Below are positions 1 through 8,739 of a stretch of 64,000 bases of DNA, one piece after another. The position numbers and the translations under genes are program-made. The notes below the pieces were generated by a model. That model was given only the letters and a program-made list of their open reading frames with translations. It ran no database searches and was not told the origin of the DNA. How positions within the stretch are numbered: the stretch's first letter is position 1; the number at the start of each line of letters is the position of its first letter. The stretch covers positions 1-64,000 of the forward strand of contig NZ_AQHR01000104.1 in NCBI RefSeq assembly GCF_000390185.1, written 5' to 3'. Source of the stretch: Lunatimonas lonarensis (GTDB lineage Bacteria > Bacteroidota > Bacteroidia > Cytophagales > Cyclobacteriaceae).

Positions 1-54
1 CCTACCCCTACAAAGCCTTTATTTATTAAATGCCTAATTCAAATCATTTATATC

Positions 55-258
55 ATGAAAAAGAAAATGACATTACAGAAAGCCACAGTGGCCGCGGGAG
101 TGGTGGCCATGAGTGTGGGATTGTTTAACTCTTTTGATGTGGAAGCAGATGGTGGTTGCTCATATGTTTGCTGCCAATCTAAAAGTACTGGCTGTGTAGA
201 TCGTGATGGTGTAGAATTTCCAAACGATTATGTCTATTTCGGTACTTTTTGCCCGTAA
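55..258 (+). CDS. Small cysteine-rich secreted peptide, NVEALA-like
   Basis: 67 residues. A Lys-rich start (MKKKMTLQKA) is followed by a hydrophobic stretch at about 11-25, then an acidic turn (DVEADGG) and a mature part with five cysteines (35, 39, 40, 47, 66). This plan, a leader ending near a 'VEA' motif followed by a short Cys-rich tail, is what I know of the NVEALA family of Bacteroidota, small exported peptides often encoded beside beta-propeller proteins. No function is established for it here. It has its own strong terminator at 266-312, so it is probably made in excess over the two beta-propeller genes downstream. An unrelated small secreted protein is possible; family assignment is by pattern only. 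Confidence 0.6.
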   Translation: MKKKMTLQKATVAAGVVAMSVGLFNSFDVEADGGCSYVCCQSKSTGCVDRDGVEFPNDYVYFGTFCP

Positions 259-265
259 CCACTAG

Positions 266-313
266 TTCGTAGATCAGCCAAATGTTATCAATTGGTTGAT
301 CTACGAATTTTTA
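266..313 (+). terminator. Intrinsic terminator after the small peptide gene
   Basis: Left arm 266-281 and right arm 292-307 pair over 16 positions with one G-T wobble (277/296). The loop is 10 nt and TTTTT follows. It lies 8 nt after the peptide stop codon, so the peptide can be transcribed as a separate short RNA. Confidence 0.85.
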
Positions 314-367
314 ATAAAACAGTAGGTTTTGCCTCAAAATGTATATTATAGCTATTGTACCTAAAAA

Positions 368-1444
368 ATGAACATATATCGTATTTACACAATTGCATTT
401 ATTTTGATTCTTTCCTGCTATGAAAAAGAAGAGAGTCAGAATTATAAAATATTTAAAGAAACAGATCTAAAATCAATAAATATCTCCTCAACTAAAAGGG
501 ACTTTGACGAAATTTTAAACCCAAGTAAAATTGAAATAATTGAAAACTACATCTTTATACTTGAAAGTAATAGAGGGTCATCGGATAAGCCAGCCATACA
601 TGTAATTGACACAAAAAGTTGGTCCTATTATCGAGCGAAAGGGATCAGAGGAACTGGGCCACTTGAACTAGCTGGAGCACAAGTTCTTTTTGAGGGAAGA
701 AGCTCAAATAGCTTTTGGGTATATAGCTCCCAAGATAAAAAGTTTTTAGAATTCAATTTACACGATTCGAGTAGGCTAGCCAACTACGAATACAAACAAC
801 CATCATCTATGTTCAAAGTAGTTAGGATCGCACCTTTATCAGACACAAGTTATTTGGGGATTTCTGTAGAAAATGAACATCGATTAATTGAATTTACTAA
901 AGACGGAGAAGAATTGAATAACTATGGAGAATGGGAAAAAGTGAGTCAACATCCCTACCTTGATTCTTTCGATTTGTTTAGATTGAATGATGGATGGTTC
1001 AAAGGCAATTCAAGATATAAAATTTATGCGCACGCATGTATTTTTAGAGACAGACTTGAAATCTTCGATTATCAGACTAAAGAGTTTATCACCGTCGACG
1101 GGCCGGACCTAGGGCTGCCTACATTTAAAATGATGGGGAAGGGGAATTCAGCCAGTCTATATATTCCACTAGAAGAAAACAAGTATCGATACAGAGATCT
1201 AACAATCACCTCAAATTATATTTTTGCCTTATATGGTGGAATCGGTGAATTTGAATTCCGGGAAACTAGTGTATTGGCCACAAAAATATATGTATTTACT
1301 CATAATGGAAAGCGCCTGATGCAACTAAATCTAGATCGTTCGATTGAAGGGATTGTAGTGAATGAAGAAACAAACCAATTGTATGGCCTTACGACAGATG
1401 AAAATCCGGGAATTGCAGTTTTTAATTTGCCTTTAATTGAGTGA
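368..1444 (+). CDS. Six-bladed beta-propeller lipoprotein-like protein (copy 1)
   Basis: 358 residues with a short N-terminal hydrophobic segment (about 3-16) ending in SCYE, a plausible lipoprotein cysteine at about 17. The body has the loop spacing of the BF4221-type six-bladed beta-propeller family: 'PAIHVID', 'G.RGTGPLEL', 'FWVYSSQDKKFLEF', 'LDRSIEGIV' and the C-terminal 'TTDENPGIAVFNLP'. It would sit on the cell surface or in the periplasm as a binding protein. The next gene is a clear paralogue with the same landmarks in the same order. The coding sequence is visibly A+T-rich compared with genes after 4.3 kb, which suggests horizontal acquisition. Ligand unknown; the adjacent Cys-rich peptide is a candidate by context only. 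Confidence 0.7.
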   Translation: MNIYRIYTIAFILILSCYEKEESQNYKIFKETDLKSINISSTKRDFDEILNPSKIEIIENYIFILESNRGSSDKPAIHVIDTKSWSYYRAKGIRGTGPLELAGAQVLFEGRSSNSFWVYSSQDKKFLEFNLHDSSRLANYEYKQPSSMFKVVRIAPLSDTSYLGISVENEHRLIEFTKDGEELNNYGEWEKVSQHPYLDSFDLFRLNDGWFKGNSRYKIYAHACIFRDRLEIFDYQTKEFITVDGPDLGLPTFKMMGKGNSASLYIPLEENKYRYRDLTITSNYIFALYGGIGEFEFRETSVLATKIYVFTHNGKRLMQLNLDRSIEGIVVNEETNQLYGLTTDENPGIAVFNLPLIE

Positions 1445-1519
1445 TGTTTCATTATGGAAAACAGAAAGAAGTACTATCTTATTATATCACACAACACCTC
1501 TTTTTCATCAATTCAAAAA

Positions 1520-2629
1520 ATGAATATTAAAAATGTTCAATATTATAGCACTCTACTATTTATAACATTGCTGACCCTTATTTTCAACGATAGCTGTGAA
1601 AGTATTTTATCTACAAATAAAACCACAAAAAAGTTTTCGGATGAATCTATACCAAAGGTTCTAATGTTAAAAGGAAAAAAATATTCTTTCGGGCAAATTA
1701 TAATGCCAGAAAAGCTTTTGGTGAAGAAGAATCACCTTGTTATCGGTGAGCACCCGAAGACTAATATGGTAGTCCCGCCTATCCATGTCGTTGACCGTAC
1801 TACTATGGAATATCAATTTTCGAAGGGTGTTATCGGCTTTGGTCCGGGTGAGATATCTGACGTGTGGATTTTGGATGAAGGAAATATGGAAGACACGTTT
1901 TGGGTTTATAGTGCTACAGAAAAACGATTTTCAGAATTTAGCTTATTAGATACTTTGTATCTTTCGGATCGGCAAATAAAGCAAAGTGGAAGTTTCTTCC
2001 TAGCTATTGCCATGGCCTGGTCCTCGGACACAACGGTTATTTGCAGATCCGCCAACGACGAGCATCAATTCGTCGAATATCACATCGATGGGACAAGACT
2101 AGGCGGATACGGTTGCTGGAAGGATTTTTTGGTCAGGAAAGAAATGAACGATTTTATGATGGGGGATTTGCACCAAGGTTGGTTTAAAGGAAGTCAACAA
2201 AAAGGCATCTATGTCTCCGCTGGTGTGCGTAGAGACAGGCTCGAGATTTTACATAAGAAAGAAGTAGAAATCATCATGGTAGATGGACCTGAAAACCGAA
2301 TTCCAAAATTCAAGATAGTAAGCGGTTCGGGGCAATCGCCCGCGGTAATCGTAAGTGCAGACGAAGCCTATACCTATAGGGATGTATGCATTGGAGACAA
2401 ATTCATATATGGCCTTTACTGCGGAAGGACGAATAAACAAATAATGGAGACCAATGAAAATGCCATGGAAATATATGTCTTCGATTTCGAAGGAAACATA
2501 CAAGGTGAACTGAGGCTTGATATGTCTATAAGAACATTGGCAGTAGACGAGGGCACTGGGAAAATATTTGGAGTCACTACAGATGAAGATCCAGGAATTG
2601 CGGTATTTGATTTACCCTCGCTAAATTGA
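1520..2629 (+). CDS. Six-bladed beta-propeller protein (copy 2, paralogue)
   Basis: 369 residues from the ATG at 1520. An upstream in-frame ATG at 1454 would add 22 residues, but the signal-like segment (YYSTLLFITLLTLIF then DSCES) lies right after 1520, so the later start fits an exported lipoprotein better. Landmarks match copy 1: 'PPIHVVD', 'GVIGFGPGE', 'FWVYSATEKRFSEF', 'DGPENRIPKFKI', 'TTDEDPGIAVFDLP'. It follows copy 1 closely and slightly overlaps the possible TTG start of the next gene. Probably a duplicated surface binding protein of the same family; function unknown. Confidence 0.68.
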   Translation: MNIKNVQYYSTLLFITLLTLIFNDSCESILSTNKTTKKFSDESIPKVLMLKGKKYSFGQIIMPEKLLVKKNHLVIGEHPKTNMVVPPIHVVDRTTMEYQFSKGVIGFGPGEISDVWILDEGNMEDTFWVYSATEKRFSEFSLLDTLYLSDRQIKQSGSFFLAIAMAWSSDTTVICRSANDEHQFVEYHIDGTRLGGYGCWKDFLVRKEMNDFMMGDLHQGWFKGSQQKGIYVSAGVRRDRLEILHKKEVEIIMVDGPENRIPKFKIVSGSGQSPAVIVSADEAYTYRDVCIGDKFIYGLYCGRTNKQIMETNENAMEIYVFDFEGNIQGELRLDMSIRTLAVDEGTGKIFGVTTDEDPGIAVFDLPSLN

Positions 2630-2634
2630 CACCT

Positions 2635-3432
2635 ATGCGGAAATATAAGCAATTTAAAGCTTGCTTTTTAATTTTAAGTAACAGAACTTCCTTCTCATTA
2701 ATCGATAAATATAGGGAGTTATATACATCCACACTTGGATTGGGCAACACCATTCTGCTCTACCATTTGTCGGTAGAAGATTTATCAGAGGACTTGAATA
2801 GTTTTAAGATTTTTACTTTTTCTGACGACGTTCTAACATCGCTTAACTATTTCCCACTTGGCTTTTCACTAATTCCGGGAAGCAACCATTTCCCCTTGCT
2901 GAAATTCTACCTTTCCCATCCGAATTACGATTACTACTGGTGCATAGAAGAGGACGTTGATTTCTCGGGGGATTGGAGGGCGTTTTTTGAGGCGTTTTCC
3001 TCAGTAGGCGCTGACTTTATCAGTAGCCACATTCGTCGCTACCAAGATGAGCCAGAGTGGCCATGGTGGTCCGCTTTGGCACATCCATATTTCGTGATTC
3101 CCCAGAAGCAACGCATCCGCTCATTTAACCCTATCTACCGGATTTCAAGACCCGGTTTGGAGCTGCTCCACAAGGCACTGTCAAGCAAATGGTGCGGTCA
3201 CCATGAGGTATTGATCCCTACCTTGCTCTACGAAAGTGGGCTTTCCATCAGCGACTTTGGAGGTATGGGGGAATTTGTTCCGGACGGTTTTGAAAACCGA
3301 TTCTACATGGACAACAGTCCCAACAGCAGAGGCATACTCTCCGATGGCACCATGCGCTGGAGACCCGCTTTTGCAGAGGCCGGAACATTGAAAAACAAAC
3401 TCTACCACCCTGTAAAACCGAGGGATGATTAA
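2635..3432 (+). CDS. Glycosyltransferase-like protein (EEDVDFSGDW type)
   Basis: 265 residues, no signal peptide, likely cytoplasmic. I chose the ATG at 2635; an in-frame TTG at 2626 overlaps the previous stop. Residues about 95-115 read YDYYWCIEEDVDFSGDWRAFF: an aromatic-rich strand ending in a DxD-like acidic cluster, as in metal-dependent GT-A glycosyltransferases, and it recalls the W-x-x-E-x-D pattern of the DUF3405 group. 'SSHIRRY' and 'NPIYRISRPGLELL' further on are also typical of nucleotide-sugar transferases. It follows the two propeller genes on the same strand and could glycosylate a product of the island. Substrate unknown; the family call is tentative. Confidence 0.45.
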   Translation: MRKYKQFKACFLILSNRTSFSLIDKYRELYTSTLGLGNTILLYHLSVEDLSEDLNSFKIFTFSDDVLTSLNYFPLGFSLIPGSNHFPLLKFYLSHPNYDYYWCIEEDVDFSGDWRAFFEAFSSVGADFISSHIRRYQDEPEWPWWSALAHPYFVIPQKQRIRSFNPIYRISRPGLELLHKALSSKWCGHHEVLIPTLLYESGLSISDFGGMGEFVPDGFENRFYMDNSPNSRGILSDGTMRWRPAFAEAGTLKNKLYHPVKPRDD

Positions 3433-3713
3433 AACCTGCACTACAATACCCGAATGCGCAGGCTGAAAAATTGGAACCTATTCTCAATTTGAAGGTACAG
3501 CTCAAATTTCTGTTCTTCGAGGTTCAATTGATGGCTTATCTGAAAATACAAATTACCATTAACCAAATGGCAGGGCATTCATCCGCCGTAAGTTTGGCAA
3601 CTTCCTTTTTGGCTGGCAATTAGAAAAATTTGCGCAATTCTAATTTAAATCAATTTGAATTCATTCTTTTTTTTCTATCTTATCGACCTAGTTACACGAC
3701 TAAATTTATTTTT

Positions 3714-4073
3714 ATGAATGGTGATTCTTTAATCCTAAAATGCAGTCAGAAGCTCCTTAAAGTCGAGCTGGAAACGGTCACTTATTTTGCAGTAAACGAT
3801 TACCTGCTCACGGTATTCTTCCTAGACGGAAGCAGCCATTCTTGCTGCTCGTCACTTAAAAAGGTGGAAGGTGAATTGCCGGAAACCTTTTTTAAAATCA
3901 GCAGGAGCTGTCTGCTTAATGTAGCATTAATCCAATCCCTTCAACCAAAGGAGAAATGCGTAATAATGCAGAATGGTCATAGGCTGCAAGTTGCCAGATC
4001 AAAATGGCCTGGGTTGAGAAGGTTTCTTGCCCAACACAATCAGTCAACTAACGGCGGTTCCACTTTCAGCTAA
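3714..4073 (+). CDS. LytTR-domain DNA-binding protein without receiver domain
   Basis: 119 residues from the ATG at 3714; a TTG at 3630 in frame would add 28 hydrophobic, unlikely residues. Nearly the whole protein is one LytTR domain: an N-terminal strand pair (VTYFAVNDYLLTVFFLDGSS), the middle 'LKKVEGELPETFFKISRSCLLNVALI' that matches the classic F-x-R-x-H-R-S-x-L-V-N region (with CLL in place of HLV), and a C-terminal 'HRLQVARSKWPGLRRFL'. LytTR domains bind direct repeats in promoter DNA. No receiver domain or kinase is encoded next to it, so its input signal is not visible. The A+T-rich upstream region (3433-3713) holds no other gene I can support. Confidence 0.7.
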   Translation: MNGDSLILKCSQKLLKVELETVTYFAVNDYLLTVFFLDGSSHSCCSSLKKVEGELPETFFKISRSCLLNVALIQSLQPKEKCVIMQNGHRLQVARSKWPGLRRFLAQHNQSTNGGSTFS

Positions 4074-4117
4074 TCCTCAGCTGGCATTTTGTTCTTGAGG
4101 GACTGCTACCAACTTCG

Positions 4118-4222
4118 ATGGTCATCCGAAACGGGGAACTATGGATGCTGGAAAAGCCGGACGAGGAAGTCGAGCGGGATTATTTCCGGTTGTTTCGGGT
4201 GGGATTAAAGGAGGGAGATTAA
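4118..4222 (+). pseudogene. Possible gene remnant or 34-residue ORF
   Basis: A 34-codon reading frame beginning MVIRNGELWMLEKPDEEVE and ending RLFRVGLKEGD. Its composition (alternating acidic and hydrophobic residues) looks like real protein, and the open frame continues upstream of the ATG into the 3' end of the LytTR gene in another frame. It may be the surviving tail of a degraded gene. I recognise no family and see no convincing ribosome-binding site. Confidence 0.3.
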
Positions 4223-4366
4223 ATACACTGGACATTCCCACAACTGATAGAAACCTCAAAATCAAATACCTAAAATCATCAATTCATCATGCAGTCGCCC
4301 CGTCTTCTCTCAAGAAAGCGAAACATTTTCCTTATCTTTAATTTCTGATGTCCGACGAATAAGACT

Positions 4367-4972
4367 ATGGAAGAGGAAGAAGATAGAAATTTGGTCAAGG
4401 AACCTAACTTTGCCTATGGTACCTACACGTATGCCGATTACCTGACCTGGCAGTTGGATGAGATGGTCGAACTGATCCGGGGGAAAGTGTTTAGGCAGGC
4501 GGCGGCACCCCGAAGAATCCATGAGGAGCTTTCGGTCGCATTGGTGACGAGAATTCACGGGTTTCTAAAAGGGGGAACCTGTAGGGTGTATACCGCTCCC
4601 TTTGATGTGCGGCTTCCGATCTCCTCCAAAGACCCAACTGAAATCGATACGGTAGTACAGCCGGACCTCTGCGTGGTCTGCGACCCGGAGAAGCTCGATG
4701 ATTTGGGATGCGTAGGTGCCCCGGACTTGGTCGTGGAGATCCTGTCGCCGGGGAACAATAAGAAGGAACTGCAGCACAAGTACGAAGTGTACGAGGCAGC
4801 TGGCGTCCGGGAATATTGGGTGGTACATCCCGACGAGCGCACCCTGCTGATCTATACCCTCGAGTCCGGATATTACCGATCCTCCCGCCTGTTTACCTTT
4901 GGCGACCGGGTAGCTTCTCAGGCACTACCAGGCTTTGAGCTGGATCTGGATGAGGTGTTTGGGGAGTTGTAA
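4367..4972 (+). CDS. Uma2 family endonuclease-fold protein (DUF820)
   Basis: 201 residues. The protein shows the Uma2/DUF820 pattern of the PD-(D/E)xK nuclease superfamily: N-terminal 'YTYADYLTWQ...ELIRGKVF', then 'VQPDLCVVCDPEKL' (the PD element), 'GAPDLVVEILSPGN' (second acidic element, E-I-L-S) and 'HKYEVYEAAGVREYWVVHPDERTLLIY'. These occur in the usual order and the length is normal. Family members are widespread and often multicopy; in cyanobacteria they are frequently linked to mobile DNA. No defined biological role is known to me. It stands alone between the LytTR gene and the SDR gene. Confidence 0.85.
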   Translation: MEEEEDRNLVKEPNFAYGTYTYADYLTWQLDEMVELIRGKVFRQAAAPRRIHEELSVALVTRIHGFLKGGTCRVYTAPFDVRLPISSKDPTEIDTVVQPDLCVVCDPEKLDDLGCVGAPDLVVEILSPGNNKKELQHKYEVYEAAGVREYWVVHPDERTLLIYTLESGYYRSSRLFTFGDRVASQALPGFELDLDEVFGEL

Positions 4973-5026
4973 CTTAGGGTTCAAACCGTGTGAAAAGTTG
5001 TGAAATAGGCTGGAAAAGCGGTAGCA

Positions 5027-5908
5027 ATGGTAGATACAGGATTGAAAGGAAAAACGGTAATCGTAACGGGAGCAAATCATGGAATTGGAGCTTCCATCGC
5101 GGTAGCTTTTGCCCGAGAGGGCGCGAAGGTATTGATCACGTACTTGCGTCAGGCCCCGGAGTTTTTTGGAGAGACCCCAGAGACCGTGGCGCAGGCGACT
5201 GCTCCCGGGAAAGCGTTTTATTGCGGGGAAATCGGAAAAACCGGCGATTGGGTCGCAAAGGAGATACGGGGTATGGGCGCGGACTGCCTCACCGTTGAGG
5301 CGGACCTGTCGGATCCTTCGACGATTCCGATGCTGTTTGATCTAGCGGAGGAGCGCTGGGGCCGGGTAGATATAGTGGTAAACAATGCCGCCCTGGCCGA
5401 TCCGGATACCTTCTTGCCTCAGGCCGTATTGGATAAAGATCTGGTTTTTGCAAAGGAATATTCGCTCAAGTCCTTATCTGCTGCAACACACGATGCCCAT
5501 TTTCAGGTCAATAGCCGTGCGGTCGCCTTGATGATGGCAGAGTTTGCCAAAAGGCATATTGCGCGGGAAGGGAAGGTGGGCCGTATCGTCAATATTACGA
5601 CCGATGGCTCCCGATGCCATCCGTCCAGTGTTTCCTACGGTGCCAGCAAGTTTGCCATGGAGAGCTACGCACGTTCGGCGGCGACCGAGCTGGGCCCTTA
5701 CGGCATCACCGTGAATGTGGTATCACCGGGTGCCGTGCAGACTGGATGGATGCCGGAGGAGGTGGAAAGGGAACTGGCAGCGGGGTACCCACTCCGCCGG
5801 ATCGGGCAGCCGGAAGATATTGCAAAGGCGGTGATCTTCTTTGCGTCGGACCAGGCGGAATGGATTACCGGCCAGGTACTCCATGTAGGTGGGGGCAATC
5901 GCATGTAA
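5027..5908 (+). CDS. Short-chain dehydrogenase/reductase (SDR) family oxidoreductase
   Basis: 293 residues, classical SDR Rossmann enzyme. Visible motifs: TGANHGIG cofactor-binding loop near the N-terminus, NNAA in the middle, catalytic Y204-x3-K208 (YGASK), and 'SPGAVQTGW' after the active site, ending in the common 'ITGQVLHVGGG'. It is about 40 residues longer than a minimal SDR because of an insertion after strand 2 (residues ~45-75, 'GETPETVAQ...GKTGDWVAKEIR') and another before the active site. It would reduce or oxidise a carbonyl/alcohol with NAD(P)H; substrate unknown. No operon partner is evident; the next gene starts about 80 nt downstream. Confidence 0.9.
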   Translation: MVDTGLKGKTVIVTGANHGIGASIAVAFAREGAKVLITYLRQAPEFFGETPETVAQATAPGKAFYCGEIGKTGDWVAKEIRGMGADCLTVEADLSDPSTIPMLFDLAEERWGRVDIVVNNAALADPDTFLPQAVLDKDLVFAKEYSLKSLSAATHDAHFQVNSRAVALMMAEFAKRHIAREGKVGRIVNITTDGSRCHPSSVSYGASKFAMESYARSAATELGPYGITVNVVSPGAVQTGWMPEEVERELAAGYPLRRIGQPEDIAKAVIFFASDQAEWITGQVLHVGGGNRM

Positions 5909-5985
5909 TAGTGCCTCTCGTCGACCGGTCGTTGCCAGGACAGCAATGAGTCGTTATTTATTTGAAATAAAGCCCAGATGTGCTT

Positions 5986-7683
5986 ATGAATCTGATCAAA
6001 ACCAGTTTTACCCTTATCGCTTTATGTTGTCTTGGACTCACCGGTTTGAATGCGCAGGACCGTCTTTCTGGTAGGTCCTTTGCCACGCGCTCTGAGGTGT
6101 TGGCCCAAAATGGTATGGCTGCTACCAATCACCCCATCGCCAGTCAGATAGCCTTAGATATCCTAAAAGAGGGCGGTAGCGCGGTAGATGCAGCTATTGC
6201 CGCCAATGCGTTTTTAGGATTGGCGGATCCGGCCATGAACGGAATTGGCGGTGACCTGTTTGCCATCGTATGGTCTGCCAAGGAGCAGAAGTTGTTTGGG
6301 CTTAATGCCAGCGGGAAATCTCCGGCATCGCTCAGCTATGCAGAGCTGAAGGCGGAAGTAGATCAGGGAAGGTCCTACCGCGGCGGTCCCCTTTCCATTA
6401 CCACGCCCGGCTGTGTGGACGGTTGGGTTGCACTCCACGAAAAGTTTGGTGTGCTGGATTTGGACCGCCTGATGGCACCAACTGTTTCGTATGCCAGGGC
6501 GGGCATCCCCGTTACCTCGGAGGTGGCAGATTTTTTTAGGACGTTTGAAGAGAGTGTCCAAAAATCCGACAACCCCTCGTTCAAAAAGGTGTTTTTTACA
6601 GATGGCCGATTTCCGGGAAAGGGTGAAATTCTCAAAAATCCGGATCTCGCCAAAACCCTCGAAATCATCGGGAGAGAGGGTAGAGATGGGTTTTACCGGG
6701 GGGCGGTAGCCAGCACCATTGCTGATTATGTAAAGGCACAGGGAGGTTTCCTCACCAAAGAGGACCTGGCCAACAACAGACCAGTGTGGGTGGAGCCTGT
6801 GTCGGTTAACTACCGGGGCTACGACGTGTGGGAACTGCCACCGAACGGACAGGGGATCTCTGTCCTACAGATGCTCAATATCCTCGAGGGTTTCGATATG
6901 TCCGGGATGCCCTTTGGAAGTGCGGCGCATCTGCACCACTTTTTGGAGTCCAAGAAATTGGCATTTGAAGATATGGCAATGTTTTACGGAGATCCAGATT
7001 TTGGCGATATCCCGCTTGAGGAGCTGCTTTCAAAGAAGTATGCGGCCGAGCGAAGGGCGCTTATTGACCCTGCAAAGGCCGGCGAGTACCATCCGGGGCT
7101 AAGCGCTGGGGATCACACGGTCTACCTCACCGTAGCCGACAAAGATGGAAATATGGTTTCCCTGATTCAGAGTTTGTCTTCAGGGTTAGGCTCGCGGGTA
7201 GTACCGGAAGGATTAGGGTTCGTTCTGCAAAACAGAGGTTCGGGATTTGTGCTGGAGGAAGGACATATCAATCAGTATGCACCTGGGAAGCGGCCTTTTC
7301 ATACCATCATTCCCGCATTTATCACGAAGGAAGGGAAGCCCTTTGTAAGTTTTGGGCTGATGGGTGGGGATATGCAGGTGCCCGGTCACGTGCAGGTGGT
7401 GATGAACCTTATTGACTTTGGGATGAATCTACAGGAGGCCGGGGACGCGCCTAGGATCTTCCATTCCGGCACATCGGCCCGGGGCGGCAGGGTGCCGGGG
7501 CTTGGCGAAACCTTTCTCGAGTCCGGATTCCCTTATGAGACCATCAGCGAATTGATGGACAAGGGACATGTGATCCGCATGGACAAAGGCATCTACGGTG
7601 GGTATCAGGCCATCATGGTGAAGGACGGGGTGTATTATGGTGCGTCTGAGTCCCGTAAAGATGGGCAGGCAGTGGGTTATTGA
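5986..7683 (+). CDS. Gamma-glutamyltransferase family protein (secreted)
   Basis: 565 residues from the ATG at 5986 (a GTG two codons earlier is the alternative). A signal peptide (NLIKTSFTLIALCCLGLTGLNAQ) directs it to the periplasm. The GGT N-terminal landmarks are present: 'NGMAATNHPIASQIALDILKEGGSAVDAAIAAN', 'MNGIGGD' and 'SGKSPAS'. The autoprocessing Thr that becomes the small-subunit N-terminus aligns with Thr378 in 'GDHTVYLTVADKDGN'. The HTVYLTV form is more like the oxamate amidohydrolase/HpxW-type branch than E. coli Ggt (TTHYSVV). Likely an Ntn hydrolase acting on gamma-glutamyl compounds or a related amide. Not obviously in an operon. Confidence 0.85.
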   Translation: MNLIKTSFTLIALCCLGLTGLNAQDRLSGRSFATRSEVLAQNGMAATNHPIASQIALDILKEGGSAVDAAIAANAFLGLADPAMNGIGGDLFAIVWSAKEQKLFGLNASGKSPASLSYAELKAEVDQGRSYRGGPLSITTPGCVDGWVALHEKFGVLDLDRLMAPTVSYARAGIPVTSEVADFFRTFEESVQKSDNPSFKKVFFTDGRFPGKGEILKNPDLAKTLEIIGREGRDGFYRGAVASTIADYVKAQGGFLTKEDLANNRPVWVEPVSVNYRGYDVWELPPNGQGISVLQMLNILEGFDMSGMPFGSAAHLHHFLESKKLAFEDMAMFYGDPDFGDIPLEELLSKKYAAERRALIDPAKAGEYHPGLSAGDHTVYLTVADKDGNMVSLIQSLSSGLGSRVVPEGLGFVLQNRGSGFVLEEGHINQYAPGKRPFHTIIPAFITKEGKPFVSFGLMGGDMQVPGHVQVVMNLIDFGMNLQEAGDAPRIFHSGTSARGGRVPGLGETFLESGFPYETISELMDKGHVIRMDKGIYGGYQAIMVKDGVYYGASESRKDGQAVGY

Positions 7684-7959
7684 CCATTTGTGGGCACATT
7701 TCAAGTTTAATTACACCCGTTTAGAACGAAAATGGTGCCCAATCTCCGCATGAATATATACCTTGCCGATGACGGAATGAACACAAGGACTCCGAAGACC
7801 TCGTTTTTTCGTACAAGGTATCTTTTAAGGTGGTTAATTGGGGTTCTCCCACCGGCCCTGATGTGCGGATACCCCAACCTGATTTGGGAGGTCGGGAACA
7901 AGATAACGATATGAAGTAAAAGCTCACATGTTTAACCACTTCACGACAACCATCCCCTT
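7684..7959. other. 276-bp intergenic region, no supported gene
   Basis: Open frames on both strands cover about 7707-7939 but none has a ribosome-binding site or recognisable protein features. One minus-strand reading (SGWGIRTSGPVGEP) resembles short spurious ORFs that I recall recurring in Bacteroidota annotations, so this may be a copy of a dispersed non-coding repeat; no second copy lies in this window. Confidence 0.3.
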
Positions 7960-8739
7960 ATGAAGTCTTTTCTCTTTGTCCTTTCGGCCATATACCTAGC
8001 CGGATGCAGTGCCCCTCCAAAGCAGGTGGTTTTCCCCCAGGAACTGTTTCGATCTGAGGAACTGGTGGTCACGCAGGTTTCCGAAAACGCCTTTATCCAC
8101 ACCTCTTATCTTCAAACAGATGACTTTGGAAAAGTAGCCTGCAATGGGCTTGTGCTTACAGGGGGCGGGGAGGCCTTCGTATTCGACACTCCCACCGACG
8201 ACAGCAGCTCGGAAGTGCTGTTGCAATGGCTGGAAAGCAGCCGCGGCCTTCAGGTGAAAGGAGTGGTCCCTACCCATTTTCACAAGGATTGCCTGGGAGG
8301 GCTGCCGGTTTTTGCAAGCCGTGGGATTCCTTCGTATGCTTCGCACCAAACCATTGCGTTTGCAGTTGACAACAATTTTGCCCTGCCCCAGTATGGTTTC
8401 GAGGATTCACTTTATTTCCAGGTGGGTGGGGAAATTATTTTGGCGAAACACTTCGGCCAAGGCCATACCGAAGATAATGTGGTCGTGTATTTCCCCAGTG
8501 AGGAGGTATTGTTTGGAGGGTGTTTGATCAAGGAGTTGGGTGCACAAAAGGGATATTTGGGAGACGCCAATGTTTCTGCCTGGTCCCAAACGGTAGAGAA
8601 CATCAAAGAGCGGTTTCCGGATGTCAAACTTGTAGTTCCCGGCCACGGGGCATACGGCGATGTTGGACTTCTCGACTATACCATCGAATTATTCAGGACA
8701 AGGCATTTCGGGGAGGGCAGGCATCAGAACGCAAACTAA
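7960..8739 (+). CDS. Subclass B1 metallo-beta-lactamase, lipoprotein, CcrA/CfiA-like
   Basis: 259 residues. Signal peptide with lipobox LAGC (Cys16), so it should be membrane-anchored. All B1 zinc ligands are in place: H106-x-H108-x-D110 (THFHKDCLGG), H169 (GQGHTEDN), C188 (FGGCLIK) and H229 (VPGHG). Lys191, three residues after the Cys ligand, matches the substrate-carboxylate-binding Lys of B1 enzymes. The flanking sequence follows Bacteroides CcrA/CfiA closely, with matching phrases such as 'PTENILFGGC'/'PSEEVLFGGC', 'VTAWPKT'/'VSAWSQT' and 'VVPGHG.YG'. Family members hydrolyse penicillins, cephalosporins and carbapenems. No insertion sequence flanks it, so it looks like a resident chromosomal gene. 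Activity is untested. Confidence 0.93.
   Translation: MKSFLFVLSAIYLAGCSAPPKQVVFPQELFRSEELVVTQVSENAFIHTSYLQTDDFGKVACNGLVLTGGGEAFVFDTPTDDSSSEVLLQWLESSRGLQVKGVVPTHFHKDCLGGLPVFASRGIPSYASHQTIAFAVDNNFALPQYGFEDSLYFQVGGEIILAKHFGQGHTEDNVVVYFPSEEVLFGGCLIKELGAQKGYLGDANVSAWSQTVENIKERFPDVKLVVPGHGAYGDVGLLDYTIELFRTRHFGEGRHQNAN

Noticed and set aside
4141-4341. 66-codon plus-strand frame
   Set aside because: Gly/Arg-rich, no homology seen; it overlaps in another frame the better 34-codon reading at 4118-4222.
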